This document shows positions 8,465 to 16,574 of a stretch of 42,688 bases of DNA, piece by piece. Origin of the DNA: Actinomycetales bacterium (lineage in GTDB: Bacteria; Actinomycetota; Actinomycetes; Actinomycetales; Dermatophilaceae); the NCBI GenBank assembly GCA_016710645.1, contig JADJVI010000042.1, positions 1 through 42,688 of the forward strand, read 5' to 3'. The position numbers and the translations under genes were made by a program. Under the pieces are notes generated by a model that was not told where the DNA came from, ran no database searches, and saw only the letters and a list, made by a program, of their open reading frames with translations. How positions within the stretch are numbered: the stretch's first letter is position 1; each line of letters starts with the position of its first letter.

Positions 8465-9343
8465 TCAGGCCACAGAGCCGATCTTGAACTGCTTGAGCTC
8501 GTTGACCGCGCGGCCGACGGTGCCGTGCTGAGCGGCGAAGGCAGCCGTGCCGTCCTTGCCACACAGTCCGAGGATCGGGCCGCTGCCACCCGGGTGCTGC
8601 GCGATCCAGCTGGTCACGTCGTAGACGCCGCCCGAGACCACGGTCCAGCACGAGGACGCCGTGGCGTGTTGCTGCACCTGCGCCAGCGTGTAGCCGCCAG
8701 CGGTCGTCGCCGGGGCCGTTGACGTCGGCGCGGCGGCCGCGGTGGTTGCGGCCGATGTGGACGGGGTGGCAGTAGTCGTGCTCGGCGCAGCGCTCGTCGC
8801 GCTCGGCGTGGATGATGCCGCGGCCGGGGTGGTCGAGGCGATGCGGTTGCCCCACACGGCCTCAGCACCGCTGTGGCCGACCAGCACGGTCATCACCAAG
8901 GTGGCCCCGGCCGCCACGATGCCGGCCGCCCCGAGCACCTTGACGGCACCCGAGTCCCGCGCCGGCTCACCCGATGCGCCAGCGCCTGCAGCGCGGCGAG
9001 CGGACTGGCGCTGCATGACCATCCACACCAGGGCGACGATCGCCAGGACAGCTCCGATCAGGGGGAGCAGGTCGCCGTAGGACGCATGCGTCGCCGGGGT
9101 CCCGACGCGCTTGGCCAGCGCTTCGCCGGACTCCTTGGCCGCGACGGCAGCAGCCGTGCCCGCGAACAGGCCCAAGAGCGTGAGCCAGCCGTAGCTGCGT
9201 CGCAGTCGGCGCACCAAGACGATGGCGACGAACGCGAGCGCCGAGAGCGGCAGCACGATGACGGCGACATGGACGACCAGCGGGTGCACCGGCAACCCGG
9301 AGATCGTGTCGAACAAACCCGAGTCAGAAGCGAAGAACGGCAT
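8465..9343 (-). CDS. DUF2231 membrane protein fused to a cytochrome b5-like domain
   Basis: A 292-aa protein. Residues 18-45, 52-69, 92-110 and 136-155 are hydrophobic helices, with HPLVVHVAV at the first helix typical of DUF2231 membrane proteins. A Thr/Ala/Ser/Pro-rich linker (about 170-215) connects to a C-terminal cytochrome b5-like heme domain: YTLAQVQQH, the axial-ligand motif HPGG (H250) and a second candidate ligand H273. The domain order suggests a membrane-anchored b-type heme electron carrier. The partner is unknown. The -10-like TAACGT on the minus strand (9355-9350) lies 6 nt before ATG 9343, suggesting a leaderless transcript. Confidence 0.85.
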   Translation of the reverse strand: MPFFASDSGLFDTISGLPVHPLVVHVAVIVLPLSALAFVAIVLVRRLRRSYGWLTLLGLFAGTAAAVAAKESGEALAKRVGTPATHASYGDLLPLIGAVLAIVALVWMVMQRQSARRAAGAGASGEPARDSGAVKVLGAAGIVAAGATLVMTVLVGHSGAEAVWGNRIASTTPAAASSTPSATSAAPSTTTATPSTSAATTAAAAPTSTAPATTAGGYTLAQVQQHATASSCWTVVSGGVYDVTSWIAQHPGGSGPILGLCGKDGTAAFAAQHGTVGRAVNELKQFKIGSVA

Positions 9344-9349
9344 AGTTGA

Positions 9350-9355
9350 ACGTTA
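9350..9355 (-). promoter_or_regulatory. Candidate -10 box, leaderless DUF2231-cytochrome b5 gene
   Basis: TAACGT on the minus strand, 6 nt upstream of the ATG at 9343; same geometry as several other starts in the window. Confidence 0.4.
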
Positions 9356-9503
9356 AGCCAGGCCCATCTCGCCCGCGACCTGGGCGCGCTAAGGGAGCGT
9401 CAAACCTCCCTCAAGACCCGCCCGTATGCCGTGCGACAGCCGATCGACCACGATCAGCGTCCGGAGGGTCGGCGGGTACTCGGCCGCCTGTCGAGAACGC
9501 CCG

Positions 9504-9509
9504 TAACCT
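9504..9509 (+). promoter_or_regulatory. Candidate -10 box, leaderless start at 9516
   Basis: TAACCT ends 6 nt before GTG 9516 and no Shine-Dalgarno sequence is present; this decides the start of the next gene over the GTG at 9510. Confidence 0.45.
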
Positions 9510-9515
9510 GTGCGA

Positions 9516-10190
9516 GTGAACCCCTTCGAAAAGGACTTGATTGCTCGCGCCGAAAGGGAGCGAGCGATGGCGGCTGAACGCGCCAAGGAGTTGGCTGAAG
9601 CTGCAGAAGACGCCCGACGGCGTGAGGCAGCACGACAGGATGACTCTCCCCAGGCCCAAGCCGAGTGCGCCGCGATGTTCACCCGGCTGCTCGGCGAAGC
9701 ATGGAACGCTTTGTGGGCCGGGCCGGCCTTTCCGCTGGGAGTCTGGCAAGCGGGTGCAGGGGGATTCTTGCTGGCAAGCGACGACGTGGTCCAGATAACT
9801 GGCGCCGCGATCGCGCTCCCCGCATTGCAGGAGATCCAGGTGGCGGTTACCCACCTCGGGCACCTCGTGGAGACGGTCCCGATCCGGCTGGGCAGTGGCA
9901 AGTTCGGTTACACGCGATTCGTGTATGCAGACGGTCACGTCACCGCTACCGATCACCAGCCTCTCAAGATCATCCATGCCAAGGCGATGGATGAGTTCAA
10001 AGGGCGAATGGGGGGATACGTGAGCGAAGTCCGGAGGGTGTTCCACCCCTGCGGGGTGTTAAGGCAAAGGACTACACCGTTTCCCGGCTTGTGGATACAC
10101 GACGGCGAACTCGTCCTCATTCACTCGTCAAGCCAGCTGAGCCCGCTCTCGGTGCGTGAGCTCATGCTGGACTCACTCTCGAAACGATGA
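9516..10190 (+). CDS. Hypothetical protein with N-terminal charged helix (224 aa)
   Basis: The product begins VNPFEKDLIARAERERAMAA, a long Ala/Glu/Arg-rich helix (to about residue 45) of coiled-coil character, followed by a mixed alpha/beta region. No signal peptide or membrane segment is seen. The central part (GKFGYTRFVYADGHV) is beta-rich. I do not recognise the family. It contains no octamer copy, but one lies in its upstream gap (9424-9431). It converges on the arylamine N-acetyltransferase gene, with only 13 bp between the two stops. Function unknown. Confidence 0.6.
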   Translation: MNPFEKDLIARAERERAMAAERAKELAEAAEDARRREAARQDDSPQAQAECAAMFTRLLGEAWNALWAGPAFPLGVWQAGAGGFLLASDDVVQITGAAIALPALQEIQVAVTHLGHLVETVPIRLGSGKFGYTRFVYADGHVTATDHQPLKIIHAKAMDEFKGRMGGYVSEVRRVFHPCGVLRQRTTPFPGLWIHDGELVLIHSSSQLSPLSVRELMLDSLSKR

Positions 10191-10203
10191 GCCACCGTTG
10201 ACG

Positions 10204-11070
10204 TTACCGCGCTGACCTTCGCGCGCGGGCGCGCTCCCATCCTGCTGCTTGGCCGGCATACAGGGCCTCCCACTCGGGCTCCTTGATGCCATCGAGGGAA
10301 AGCCCGAAGACCGATCGGCAGACCTCGGCCAGCTCATCCGCCGAGGTCAATACCCGCTCGTGCCAACCGGATTCGTCGATCCGGACCAGCCAGGTCCAGC
10401 GCAGCAGGTCCACTCCGGAGGCGTCGCGGCGCTGCACCGCCAGCGCACGCACGAAGGGCGAGTCGGGCGAGGTCGACAACTCGGTATGCCGTGCAGTCGC
10501 CTCCACCCACGAACACGCCTGCCCCGCAAGGTCGAAGCCGACGAACGAATCAGCGGCCGGGTCATGGTCGAACCGCCACCCACCCACCTCGACATCAGAG
10601 GGACGCAACCCATAGACAAAGGGGCCCTGCTGAATCCGCCCCGCCACCAACGGAATCGGCTCATGCAGGGCGCTGCCCAGCCCCACGTCGACCAACCAGG
10701 CCACCCCATCGACGGTCACCGTCAGTGCGAGATGATTGCCATTGGCCCCCACCGGCCCGGGATCACGCGGCCCCTGCACCCCCGCGCGGTGGAAGCGCAC
10801 GGCATACCCGAATTGCTCTAGAAGCCAAGCCAATGCGGTGTTGAGGTGAAAGCAATACCCGCCCCGACCGGCCAGGAAGGCTCCGACCGCCCCGGCCACG
10901 TCACAAGGGTCCGGCCGTCCGAGCACCAGGCGCATGGTGTCGTAGGGAATCCGCTCGACGTGCGCCCGGTGCAACGCCACCAGCGTCGCCGCGTCAGCGG
11001 GTGCTCCGGCGAGGTCCGAGCGGCCCAACCGCGACAGATACCGCGCCACGGTGCCTGAGTTGCGCTCCAT
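10204..11070 (-). CDS. nat: Arylamine N-acetyltransferase
   Basis: A 288-aa protein of the usual length for bacterial NAT. The catalytic triad is visible: Cys73 in GRGGYCFHLNTALAWLL, His113 in NGNHLALTV and Asp128 in WLVDVGLG. NATs transfer acetyl (or propionyl) groups from CoA to arylamines and hydrazines in the cytosol. The start is ATG 11070 (MERNSGTVARYL). It is divergent from the Pr6Pr-like gene with only 30 bp between the starts, so their promoters overlap. Three octamer copies lie within it (10254, 10484, 10800), encoding LYAG, RHT and GYAV. No operon partner is seen. Confidence 0.93.
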   Translation of the reverse strand: MERNSGTVARYLSRLGRSDLAGAPADAATLVALHRAHVERIPYDTMRLVLGRPDPCDVAGAVGAFLAGRGGYCFHLNTALAWLLEQFGYAVRFHRAGVQGPRDPGPVGANGNHLALTVTVDGVAWLVDVGLGSALHEPIPLVAGRIQQGPFVYGLRPSDVEVGGWRFDHDPAADSFVGFDLAGQACSWVEATARHTELSTSPDSPFVRALAVQRRDASGVDLLRWTWLVRIDESGWHERVLTSADELAEVCRSVFGLSLDGIKEPEWEALYAGQAAGWERARARRSAR

Positions 11071-11087
11071 AGCAGCCAGTCTGCCGT

Positions 11088-11093
11088 TAGGTT
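11088..11093 (+). promoter_or_regulatory. Candidate -10 box of the Pr6Pr-like gene
   Basis: TAGGTT ends 7 nt before ATG 11101, with no ribosome binding site; probably leaderless. It sits in the 30-bp gap shared with the divergent nat gene. Confidence 0.45.
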
Positions 11094-11100
11094 CGGGGCT

Positions 11101-11838
11101 ATGCAGAGACTGCGCGGGGCTCGCGCCACTTGGTATGCCGTGAATGCCGCCTCCGCGTGGCTGGGGCTGGCCGTCTCACTGGCCATCAATCTCAGCGGGG
11201 CCTATCGCAAACCGATCCTCGAACCGAGCCACTACGGCTACAACAAAGGTGCCCTGGCGCCGGTGAACGAGGGCTTCTACGACTGGGTCTCCTTCTTCAC
11301 CATCTGGTCGAGCGTCGTCGCGGGCATCGCCCTCACCGCCTTGTGGCTGCGCACTCGCCGCGGAGCACCCGCCGGCGACGCCGCGGGTCACCCAGACTGG
11401 CCGGCACCGCTGCCGCGCTGGCTGGCCGACCTCTGGCTCAGTGGCCTCATCATGGTCACCGTCACCGGGCTGGTCTTCAACCTCGTGCTCTCCTCGCAAG
11501 CCACCCAGGAGGGCTGGGACAACCTCGCCAATTCGCTTCTGCACCAGGTGACTCCGGTGCTCACGGTGTTCGTCTTCGCATCCGTCGGGCCGCGTCGACA
11601 GGTGTCGTGGAGCACGGTGGGTCGCGCGATCATCATCCCGTTGGCCTGGGTGCTCTGGATGCTCGCCCGCGGCGCCATGACCCACACCTACCCCTATGGC
11701 TTCATCGACGTGGTGAGCCTCGGCCTGAGCACCGCCTTGGTCAACCTCACCGGCGTCCTCGCCCTCGGCCTGGCCATCGCGGCCGGCTTCGTGGGCCTGG
11801 ACAAACTCCTGTCGCGCTCCCCCTCCGCACAGCACTGA
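11101..11838 (+). CDS. Pr6Pr-type six-helix membrane protein
   Basis: A 245-aa integral membrane protein with about six hydrophobic segments (roughly residues 10-32, 60-82, 108-130, 145-162, 172-190, 205-228). The spacing and the motif AMTHTYPYGFIDVVSLG fit the Pr6Pr family, whose function is unknown. The start ATG 11101 is supported by the -10 box just upstream. The APC permease begins 2 bp after its stop, so the two are probably co-transcribed and translationally coupled. Confidence 0.7.
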   Translation: MQRLRGARATWYAVNAASAWLGLAVSLAINLSGAYRKPILEPSHYGYNKGALAPVNEGFYDWVSFFTIWSSVVAGIALTALWLRTRRGAPAGDAAGHPDWPAPLPRWLADLWLSGLIMVTVTGLVFNLVLSSQATQEGWDNLANSLLHQVTPVLTVFVFASVGPRRQVSWSTVGRAIIIPLAWVLWMLARGAMTHTYPYGFIDVVSLGLSTALVNLTGVLALGLAIAAGFVGLDKLLSRSPSAQH

Positions 11839-11840
11839 GG

Positions 11841-13163
11841 ATGCCAGCCCCCGGCGATCGCGAGCGTCCCGGCCTGCAACGCCGGCTTGGCCTTCCCGAC
11901 GCCATCGTCATCGGCCTCGGGTCGATGATCGGCGCAGGGGTCTTCGCGGCCTTAACCCCCGCCGCAGCGGCCGCCGGCCCAGGCCTGCTCATTGGCCTGG
12001 CCATCGCCGCCGCCGTCGCGTGGGCCAATGCCATGAGCTCTGCCCAGCTCGCCGCCCAGTACCCCTCCAGTGGAGGCACCTACGTCTACGGCCGCGAGCG
12101 CCTCGGTCCGCTGTGGGGGTTCGTCGCCGGGTGGTCGTTCGTCGTCGGCAAGACCGCCTCCTGCGCGGCCATGGCACTCACCGCCGCCACCTATGCCCTC
12201 GGTGGCCCCGCTCGCGGCGTGCGCTTCGTCGCCATCGCGCTGGTCGCGGCGCTCACCTGGGTCGTCGTGCGCGGCATCACCAAGACCGCCCAACTCGCCC
12301 GGGTGCTACTGATGGTCACCCTCGCGGCCCTCGCGATCACGGCCCTGGTCATCCTCGCCTTCACCCGCGATTGGCAATCGCCGCTCATGACGGACGCCAC
12401 GGCGGAGACCGCAGCGGCCGGCGTGGCGACCGCGGCAGGTGACCCCACGGCATACGGGATCGTGCAGTCCGCGGGGTTGCTCTTCTTCGCCTTCGCCGGC
12501 TACGCACGGATCGCCACCCTCGGCGAGGAGGTGCGCGACCCGGCCATGACGATCCCCCGCGCGATCACCCGGGCTCTCGGGATGGTCATCGCCCTGTATG
12601 CCGTGCTGGCGCTGCTCCTGCTCGCGACGATCGGCGCGGACGGGATCGCCGCCTCACCGTTGCCGCTGCTGGCCGCCGCACAGGCCGCCGACGTGTCTTG
12701 GGTGGGCCTCATCTTGCGGGTCGGCGCGACCGTCGCCAGCCTCGGCGCCCTGCTCGGGCTGATGTCGGGCGTGGGTCGCACGGCGTTCGCCATGGCGCGG
12801 GAGGGCGACCTGCCGCCCCAACTCGCCACGGTGGACGAGCAACACCACGTCCCCGCCGTCGCCCAACTCGCCCTGGCCGCCGCGGTCGTGCTGCTCGTCG
12901 CAGTGACCGACCTGCGGCACGCCATCGGGTTCTCGTCCTTCGGGGTGCTCACCTATTACGCGATCGCCAACCTCAGCGCGTGGACCCAGGACGACACCCA
13001 TCGCCGCTGGCCCCGCCCACTGCAGCTCGCCGGACTGGCCGGGTGTGTCCTGCTGGCCATCACGCTGCCGATCGGGTCCGTGCTCGTGGGAGCAGCCGTC
13101 ATCGCGGCCGGCGTGGTCGGCCGTTCGGCGTTCCGCAGGCCCGAGGACTCAGCGCCGGCGTGA
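11841..13163 (+). CDS. APC-family amino acid permease
   Basis: A 440-aa transporter with about 12 hydrophobic helices. The N-terminal helix motif GLPDAIVIGLGSMIGAGVFA is the classic substrate-binding first helix of the amino acid-polyamine-organocation superfamily; the conserved FFAFAGYARIATLGEEVRDP follows in helix 6 and the loop after it. Cationic or neutral amino acid uptake by H+ or Na+ coupling is the family role; the substrate is not predictable here. ATG 11841 lies 2 bp after the upstream stop. Its 3' end overlaps the convergent HerA-like gene by 15 bp (13149-13163). Confidence 0.88.
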   Translation: MPAPGDRERPGLQRRLGLPDAIVIGLGSMIGAGVFAALTPAAAAAGPGLLIGLAIAAAVAWANAMSSAQLAAQYPSSGGTYVYGRERLGPLWGFVAGWSFVVGKTASCAAMALTAATYALGGPARGVRFVAIALVAALTWVVVRGITKTAQLARVLLMVTLAALAITALVILAFTRDWQSPLMTDATAETAAAGVATAAGDPTAYGIVQSAGLLFFAFAGYARIATLGEEVRDPAMTIPRAITRALGMVIALYAVLALLLLATIGADGIAASPLPLLAAAQAADVSWVGLILRVGATVASLGALLGLMSGVGRTAFAMAREGDLPPQLATVDEQHHVPAVAQLALAAAVVLLVAVTDLRHAIGFSSFGVLTYYAIANLSAWTQDDTHRRWPRPLQLAGLAGCVLLAITLPIGSVLVGAAVIAAGVVGRSAFRRPEDSAPA

Positions 13164-14792
13164 CGTGCCGAAGATCGACCGGGTGATCTCCCGGCCGATG
13201 ACCGTGCCCGCTGAGCGCATCATCGACTTGAAGACCGAGGACTGCACGACCTGCTCGACGACCGTGGGCTCCTCCTTGGGCGCCCGCGCCTGACGCGCCG
13301 GAGCCTGCCGCGGGGCAGGGGCCTCGGGCGCCGGCTCAGCGGCCTGGGCGTCAGCCTGCGCCTTCGCGGCCGCAGCGGCGGTGAGCTTCTCGTAGGCCGA
13401 CTCGCGGTCCATCGCCACGGCATACTCGCTGGCCAGAGACGAGGCGGCGACGACCTGGTCGACCAGCGCGTCGGCCGAGGGGCCCATGAGCGACTGCGGG
13501 GCTCGCATCCGGGTCCACGCGACCGGCGTCGGGGCGCCACGCTCGGAGAGCACGGTGATGATGGCCTCGCCGGTGCCGAGCTGGGTGAGCAGCTCCTGCA
13601 GGTCGTAACCGCTCTTGGGGTAAGTCGAGACCGCCGCCTTGAGCGCCTTGGCATCGTCAGGCGTGAAGGCGCGCAGCGCGTGCTGCACCCGGTTGCCGAG
13701 CTGGGCGAGCACGTCGGCGGGCACATCCTTGGGCGACTGGGTGACGAAGAAGACGCCGACACCCTTGGAGCGGATCAGCCGCACCGTCTGGGTGATCGCC
13801 TGAAGGAAGTCCTTGGACGCATTGGCAAAGAGCAGGTGCGCCTCGTCGAAGAAGAACACCAGCTTGGGCTTGTCGAGGTCGCCCACCTCGGGCAGGTCGT
13901 GGAAGAGGTCGGCCAGTAGCCACATGAGGAAGGTCGAGAAGAGCTGCGGCCGGTCCTGGACGGCCGGCAGCTCGAGCATCGAGACCAACCCACGCCCGTC
14001 GGGTGCGGTGCGCAGCAGGTGGGCAGTGTCGAACTCCGGCAGACCGAAGAAGACGTCAGCGCCCTGGTCGGCGAAGGTGATGAGCTCACGCAGGATGACC
14101 CCCGCGGTCGCCGACGACAGCCCGCCCAGCTCCTTGAGGTCGGCCTTACCCTCGTCAGAGGTGAGGTGCTGCACGACCGCGCGCAGGTCCTTGAGATCGT
14201 CGAGCCAGAGGCCCTTCTTGTCGGCATAGTGGAAGACCAGCCCAAGGCTGGATTCCTGGGTCTCGTTGAGCCCCAACACTTTCGCCAGCAGGGTGGGTCC
14301 GAACTGCGACACCGACGCCCGGATCGGGATGCCCTTGCCCTGCCCGCCCAGGGAGTAGAACTCCGTCGGGTATGCCGTGGGCACCCACTCCTCGCCGATG
14401 TCGGCAGTGCGCGCGGTGATGCGGTCGCTGGGCGTGCCAGGCGAGGCCATGCCCGAGAGGTCACCCTTGATGTCGGCGAGGAAGACCGGCACCCCACCCT
14501 GGGAGAGCTGTTCGGCCATCAGCTGCAGGGTCTTGGTCTTGCCGGTGCCGGTGGCGCCGGCGACCAGCCCGTGGCGGTTGAGCACGGCCAGCGGGATCTT
14601 GACCTTCGCGTCCTTGTATGCCGTGCCGTCCTTGACGGCGGCACCGAATTCCAGTGCGCCACCGGCGAACTCGTAGCCGGCCTTGATCTGGGCGATCTGT
14701 TCGGGCAGGGCGGACGCGGCTGCGGGCGCGTCCTGCGGGGTCGCTGCCGAAGAAGCTGCCGAAGCGGGGGTCGTGTCGGTCACGAAACGCAC
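13149..14792 (-). CDS. HerA-like ATPase (DUF853 / YjgR type)
   Basis: A 547-aa protein. Walker A is HGLVAGATGTGKTKTLQLMA (about residues 75-94), Walker B is PKLVFFFDEAHLLF (about 310-323), with sensor-like VFFVTQSPKDVPADVL after it. The layout matches DUF853/YjgR proteins related to HerA-FtsK DNA-pumping ATPases. The C-terminal third is Ala/Pro/Glu-rich, ending in a basic tail SIFGTSRRR. The start is GTG 14792, though GTG 14783 is possible. Its physiological role is not established. It is divergent from the small gene at 14858. Confidence 0.88.
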   Translation of the reverse strand: MRFVTDTTPASAASSAATPQDAPAAASALPEQIAQIKAGYEFAGGALEFGAAVKDGTAYKDAKVKIPLAVLNRHGLVAGATGTGKTKTLQLMAEQLSQGGVPVFLADIKGDLSGMASPGTPSDRITARTADIGEEWVPTAYPTEFYSLGGQGKGIPIRASVSQFGPTLLAKVLGLNETQESSLGLVFHYADKKGLWLDDLKDLRAVVQHLTSDEGKADLKELGGLSSATAGVILRELITFADQGADVFFGLPEFDTAHLLRTAPDGRGLVSMLELPAVQDRPQLFSTFLMWLLADLFHDLPEVGDLDKPKLVFFFDEAHLLFANASKDFLQAITQTVRLIRSKGVGVFFVTQSPKDVPADVLAQLGNRVQHALRAFTPDDAKALKAAVSTYPKSGYDLQELLTQLGTGEAIITVLSERGAPTPVAWTRMRAPQSLMGPSADALVDQVVAASSLASEYAVAMDRESAYEKLTAAAAAKAQADAQAAEPAPEAPAPRQAPARQARAPKEEPTVVEQVVQSSVFKSMMRSAGTVIGREITRSIFGTSRRR

Positions 14793-14845
14793 TCTAGTTG
14801 CAGTCCGCGGGCGCGGTGCGGCAGACGTGGGTCCGGTGTGCTGCC

Positions 14846-14851
14846 TACACT
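14846..14851 (+). promoter_or_regulatory. Candidate -10 box, leaderless start at 14858
   Basis: TACACT ends 6 nt before GTG 14858; no Shine-Dalgarno is seen. Confidence 0.5.
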
Positions 14852-14857
14852 GACCGC

Positions 14858-15154
14858 GTGATCTTCAAGGGCATCGGCGAACACCGTCCGTATCCCGACC
14901 ATGGCCTGGTCACCACCCGCGACTGGGCCGATGTGCCACCCCGCCAGGTGCGCCTGGCCGATCTCATCACCACCAAGCGCACCCTCGACCTGGCTCAACT
15001 GCTCGCCGAGGACTCGACCTTCTACGGCGACCTGTTCGCGCACGTCGTCCAGTGGCAGGGCAAGCTCTACCTTGAGCAGGGCCTTCACCGAGCCCTCCGA
15101 GCGGCGCTGCAGCAGCGTGGCACCCTGCATGCCCGCGTGCTCGTGCTTGACTAG
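14858..15154 (+). CDS. Small conserved protein, VapB-type antitoxin-like
   Basis: A 98-aa protein starting VIFKGIGEHRPYPDHGLVTT and continuing LDLAQLLAEDSTFYGDLFAH and HRALRAALQQRGTLHARVLV. Related actinobacterial proteins, typically found directly upstream of a LytR_C protein, are often annotated as VapB-family antitoxins; that label comes from memory and no PIN-domain toxin is next to it here. The shorter GTG 14858 start is preferred to an upstream in-frame ATG because the conserved part begins here and a -10 box precedes it. A gap of 54 bp separates it from the LytR_C gene. Confidence 0.72.
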   Translation: MIFKGIGEHRPYPDHGLVTTRDWADVPPRQVRLADLITTKRTLDLAQLLAEDSTFYGDLFAHVVQWQGKLYLEQGLHRALRAALQQRGTLHARVLVLD

Positions 15155-15208
15155 GCTCAGCCCTCTGCGCATGACCAGCATCGTGACCCTGTCTTCGGGA
15201 GGCCCCCG

Positions 15209-15715
15209 GTGAGCTTCACCGTCGAGTCGGAATCGGTTGCCCGTTCGCGGCGCAACCGCCGCGCCGCTATTACCGTGGCGGTCATCGTCGCGCTGCTGTT
15301 CGGCGTCTTCTACTTTGCGGCCTCCTACTGGAACACCCCGCCCACCAAGGCCACCGCCACGACCTCGTCGTCGTGCACCCCGACCCCTGGCACGATCCAG
15401 CCGAGCCAGATCACCGTCAACGTCTACAACGCGACCAAGCGCAATGGTCTGGCGGGCTCGACGGCCAAGGCGGTCAAGGACCGCGGCTTCGTCGTCGGCA
15501 CGGTCGCCAACGACCCGCTCAAGAAGACGGTCACCGCCCCGGCCGAGGTGCGTTTCGGGCCCGCCGGTGAGGCTGCGTCCAAGGTGGTCATGGCGCTCAT
15601 CCCGGGCTCGGTCGCGGTCAAGGACACCCGCGCCGACGCATCCGTGGATCTCGTGCTCGGTGACGCGTTCACTGCAGTGCCGACCCCCACCGCATCGGCC
15701 TCAGCCACCTGCTGA
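15209..15715 (+). CDS. LytR C-terminal-domain membrane protein
   Basis: A 168-aa protein with one N-terminal membrane anchor (about residues 20-42, AAITVAVIVALLFGVFYFAA) and an extracytoplasmic LytR_C domain: SQITVNVYNATKRNGLAGST, then KDRGFVVGTVANDPL and VDLVLGDAF. LytR_C domains accompany LytR-CpsA-Psr cell-wall ligases, but here the domain stands alone. The start GTG 15209 has GGGAGG about 7 nt upstream. An octamer inverted pair begins 12 bp after the stop (15727) and may terminate the transcript. Confidence 0.85.
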   Translation: MSFTVESESVARSRRNRRAAITVAVIVALLFGVFYFAASYWNTPPTKATATTSSSCTPTPGTIQPSQITVNVYNATKRNGLAGSTAKAVKDRGFVVGTVANDPLKKTVTAPAEVRFGPAGEAASKVVMALIPGSVAVKDTRADASVDLVLGDAFTAVPTPTASASATC

Positions 15716-15726
15716 GGCGACGCAGC

Positions 15727-15801
15727 CGGCATACCGACTGGGTTTCCTGGCCCCGTATGCCGTGCCGCTCCTCGCGCGCGGTGGCAACGCACCCGGCATA
15801 C
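15727..15801. terminator. Three octamer copies forming inverted pairs between convergent genes
   Basis: CGGCATAC (15727), GTATGCCG (15755) and CGGCATAC (15794) alternate in orientation, so either adjacent pair can fold into an 8-bp stem with a loop of 20 or 31 nt. The position between the stops of the LytR_C gene (+) and tetR (-) suits a bidirectional terminator, as uptake-sequence pairs do in Neisseria. No T-run is present. Confidence 0.45.
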
Positions 15802-15821
15802 CGGCGTTCCGACCTACCGGC

Positions 15822-16451
15822 TCAGGCGGTTTCGCTCACCGCGAGGATGATGATCGGCAGCATCCGGGCCGCAAGCGAGCCGCGGTCGTTGGCTGAGCCG
15901 CCGGCGATGAGGCTGCTGCGGACGCTTGCCTCGAAGACCGCCTCCAGCGTGTCGAGGGCATCGATCGGGTCGACTGTGAGCCGCAGGCCTCGGGACGCGA
16001 GCGCCGCGATGAGGAACGGCCCGAACTTCGCCCGCAACGCCTCCCGCGCCGCCTGGTATGCCGCCGCGAGCTTGGGGTCCTTGAGCGCGAGGAAGACCAA
16101 CTCGGCCCGCAGCGCATAGTTGTTGGCGCCGAAAGGCTGCAGGTCGTAGATCCGCTCGACGACGACGGCCAGCGGTTCGGTGGCCTGCAGGGCCTGCGAG
16201 ACGGCGGCGTTGAAGCGCTTGAGGAGCTTGACCTCCTCGCGGTCGAGCAACTGGACGAGCAACTCGTCCTTGGTCTCGAAGTTGGAGTAGAACGCCCCGC
16301 GGGTGAAACCGGCCCGGTCGCAGATGTCCTCGATGGTCGAGGCCGCGAACCCGCGCTCGGCGAAGACCGCACCCGCGGCATCCAGCAGGCGCTCGCGGGT
16401 GGCCGACCGGCTGCGCTTGAGGGTTGAGGCCGCTACTGCCGCGTCCTTCAT
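15822..16451 (-). CDS. TetR-family regulator of the MMPL-ABC / YhgE operon
   Basis: A 209-aa regulator. The N-terminal helix-turn-helix is typical: TRERLLDAAGAVFAERGFAA, then STIEDICDRAGFTRGAFYSN and FETKDELL (about residues 16-62). The remaining helical ligand-binding domain is variable. ATG 16451 has AAGGAGG just upstream (GTG 16454 is an alternative). It is divergent from the MMPL-ABC gene, and the intergenic region carries three GATAC-N6-GTATC palindromes, so autoregulation and repression of the transporter operon are likely. The inducing ligand is unknown. Confidence 0.9.
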   Translation of the reverse strand: MKDAAVAASTLKRSRSATRERLLDAAGAVFAERGFAASTIEDICDRAGFTRGAFYSNFETKDELLVQLLDREEVKLLKRFNAAVSQALQATEPLAVVVERIYDLQPFGANNYALRAELVFLALKDPKLAAAYQAAREALRAKFGPFLIAALASRGLRLTVDPIDALDTLEAVFEASVRSSLIAGGSANDRGSLAARMLPIIILAVSETA

Positions 16452-16468
16452 CACTCCTCCTTAACCCT

Positions 16469-16536
16469 GATACATCAGTGTATCCAGGACGGATTGAGGT
16501 TGGATACACTCACGTATCGGATACGTCCGTGTATCC
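16469..16536. promoter_or_regulatory. Three TetR-type operators in the divergent promoter
   Basis: Palindromes GATACATCAGTGTATC (16469-16484), GATACACTCACGTATC (16503-16518) and GATACGTCCGTGTATC (16520-16535) share GATAC-N6-GTATC half-sites. The second and third are end to end, spaced 17 bp centre to centre. Their place between tetR and the MMPL gene makes them the probable TetR binding sites. Confidence 0.8.
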
Positions 16537-16574
16537 CGTTATGCGGCATTCACCCCACGCGCTTCTGGAGCTCC

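Noticed and set aside
11130..13163. A 677-codon plus-strand open frame
   Set aside because: Its first 710 bp are an Arg/His-rich shadow of the Pr6Pr-like gene in another frame; only the part from 11841 is the permease.
14858..15154. A full toxin-antitoxin module
   Set aside because: Only an antitoxin-like protein is present; the next gene is a LytR_C membrane protein, not a PIN toxin.
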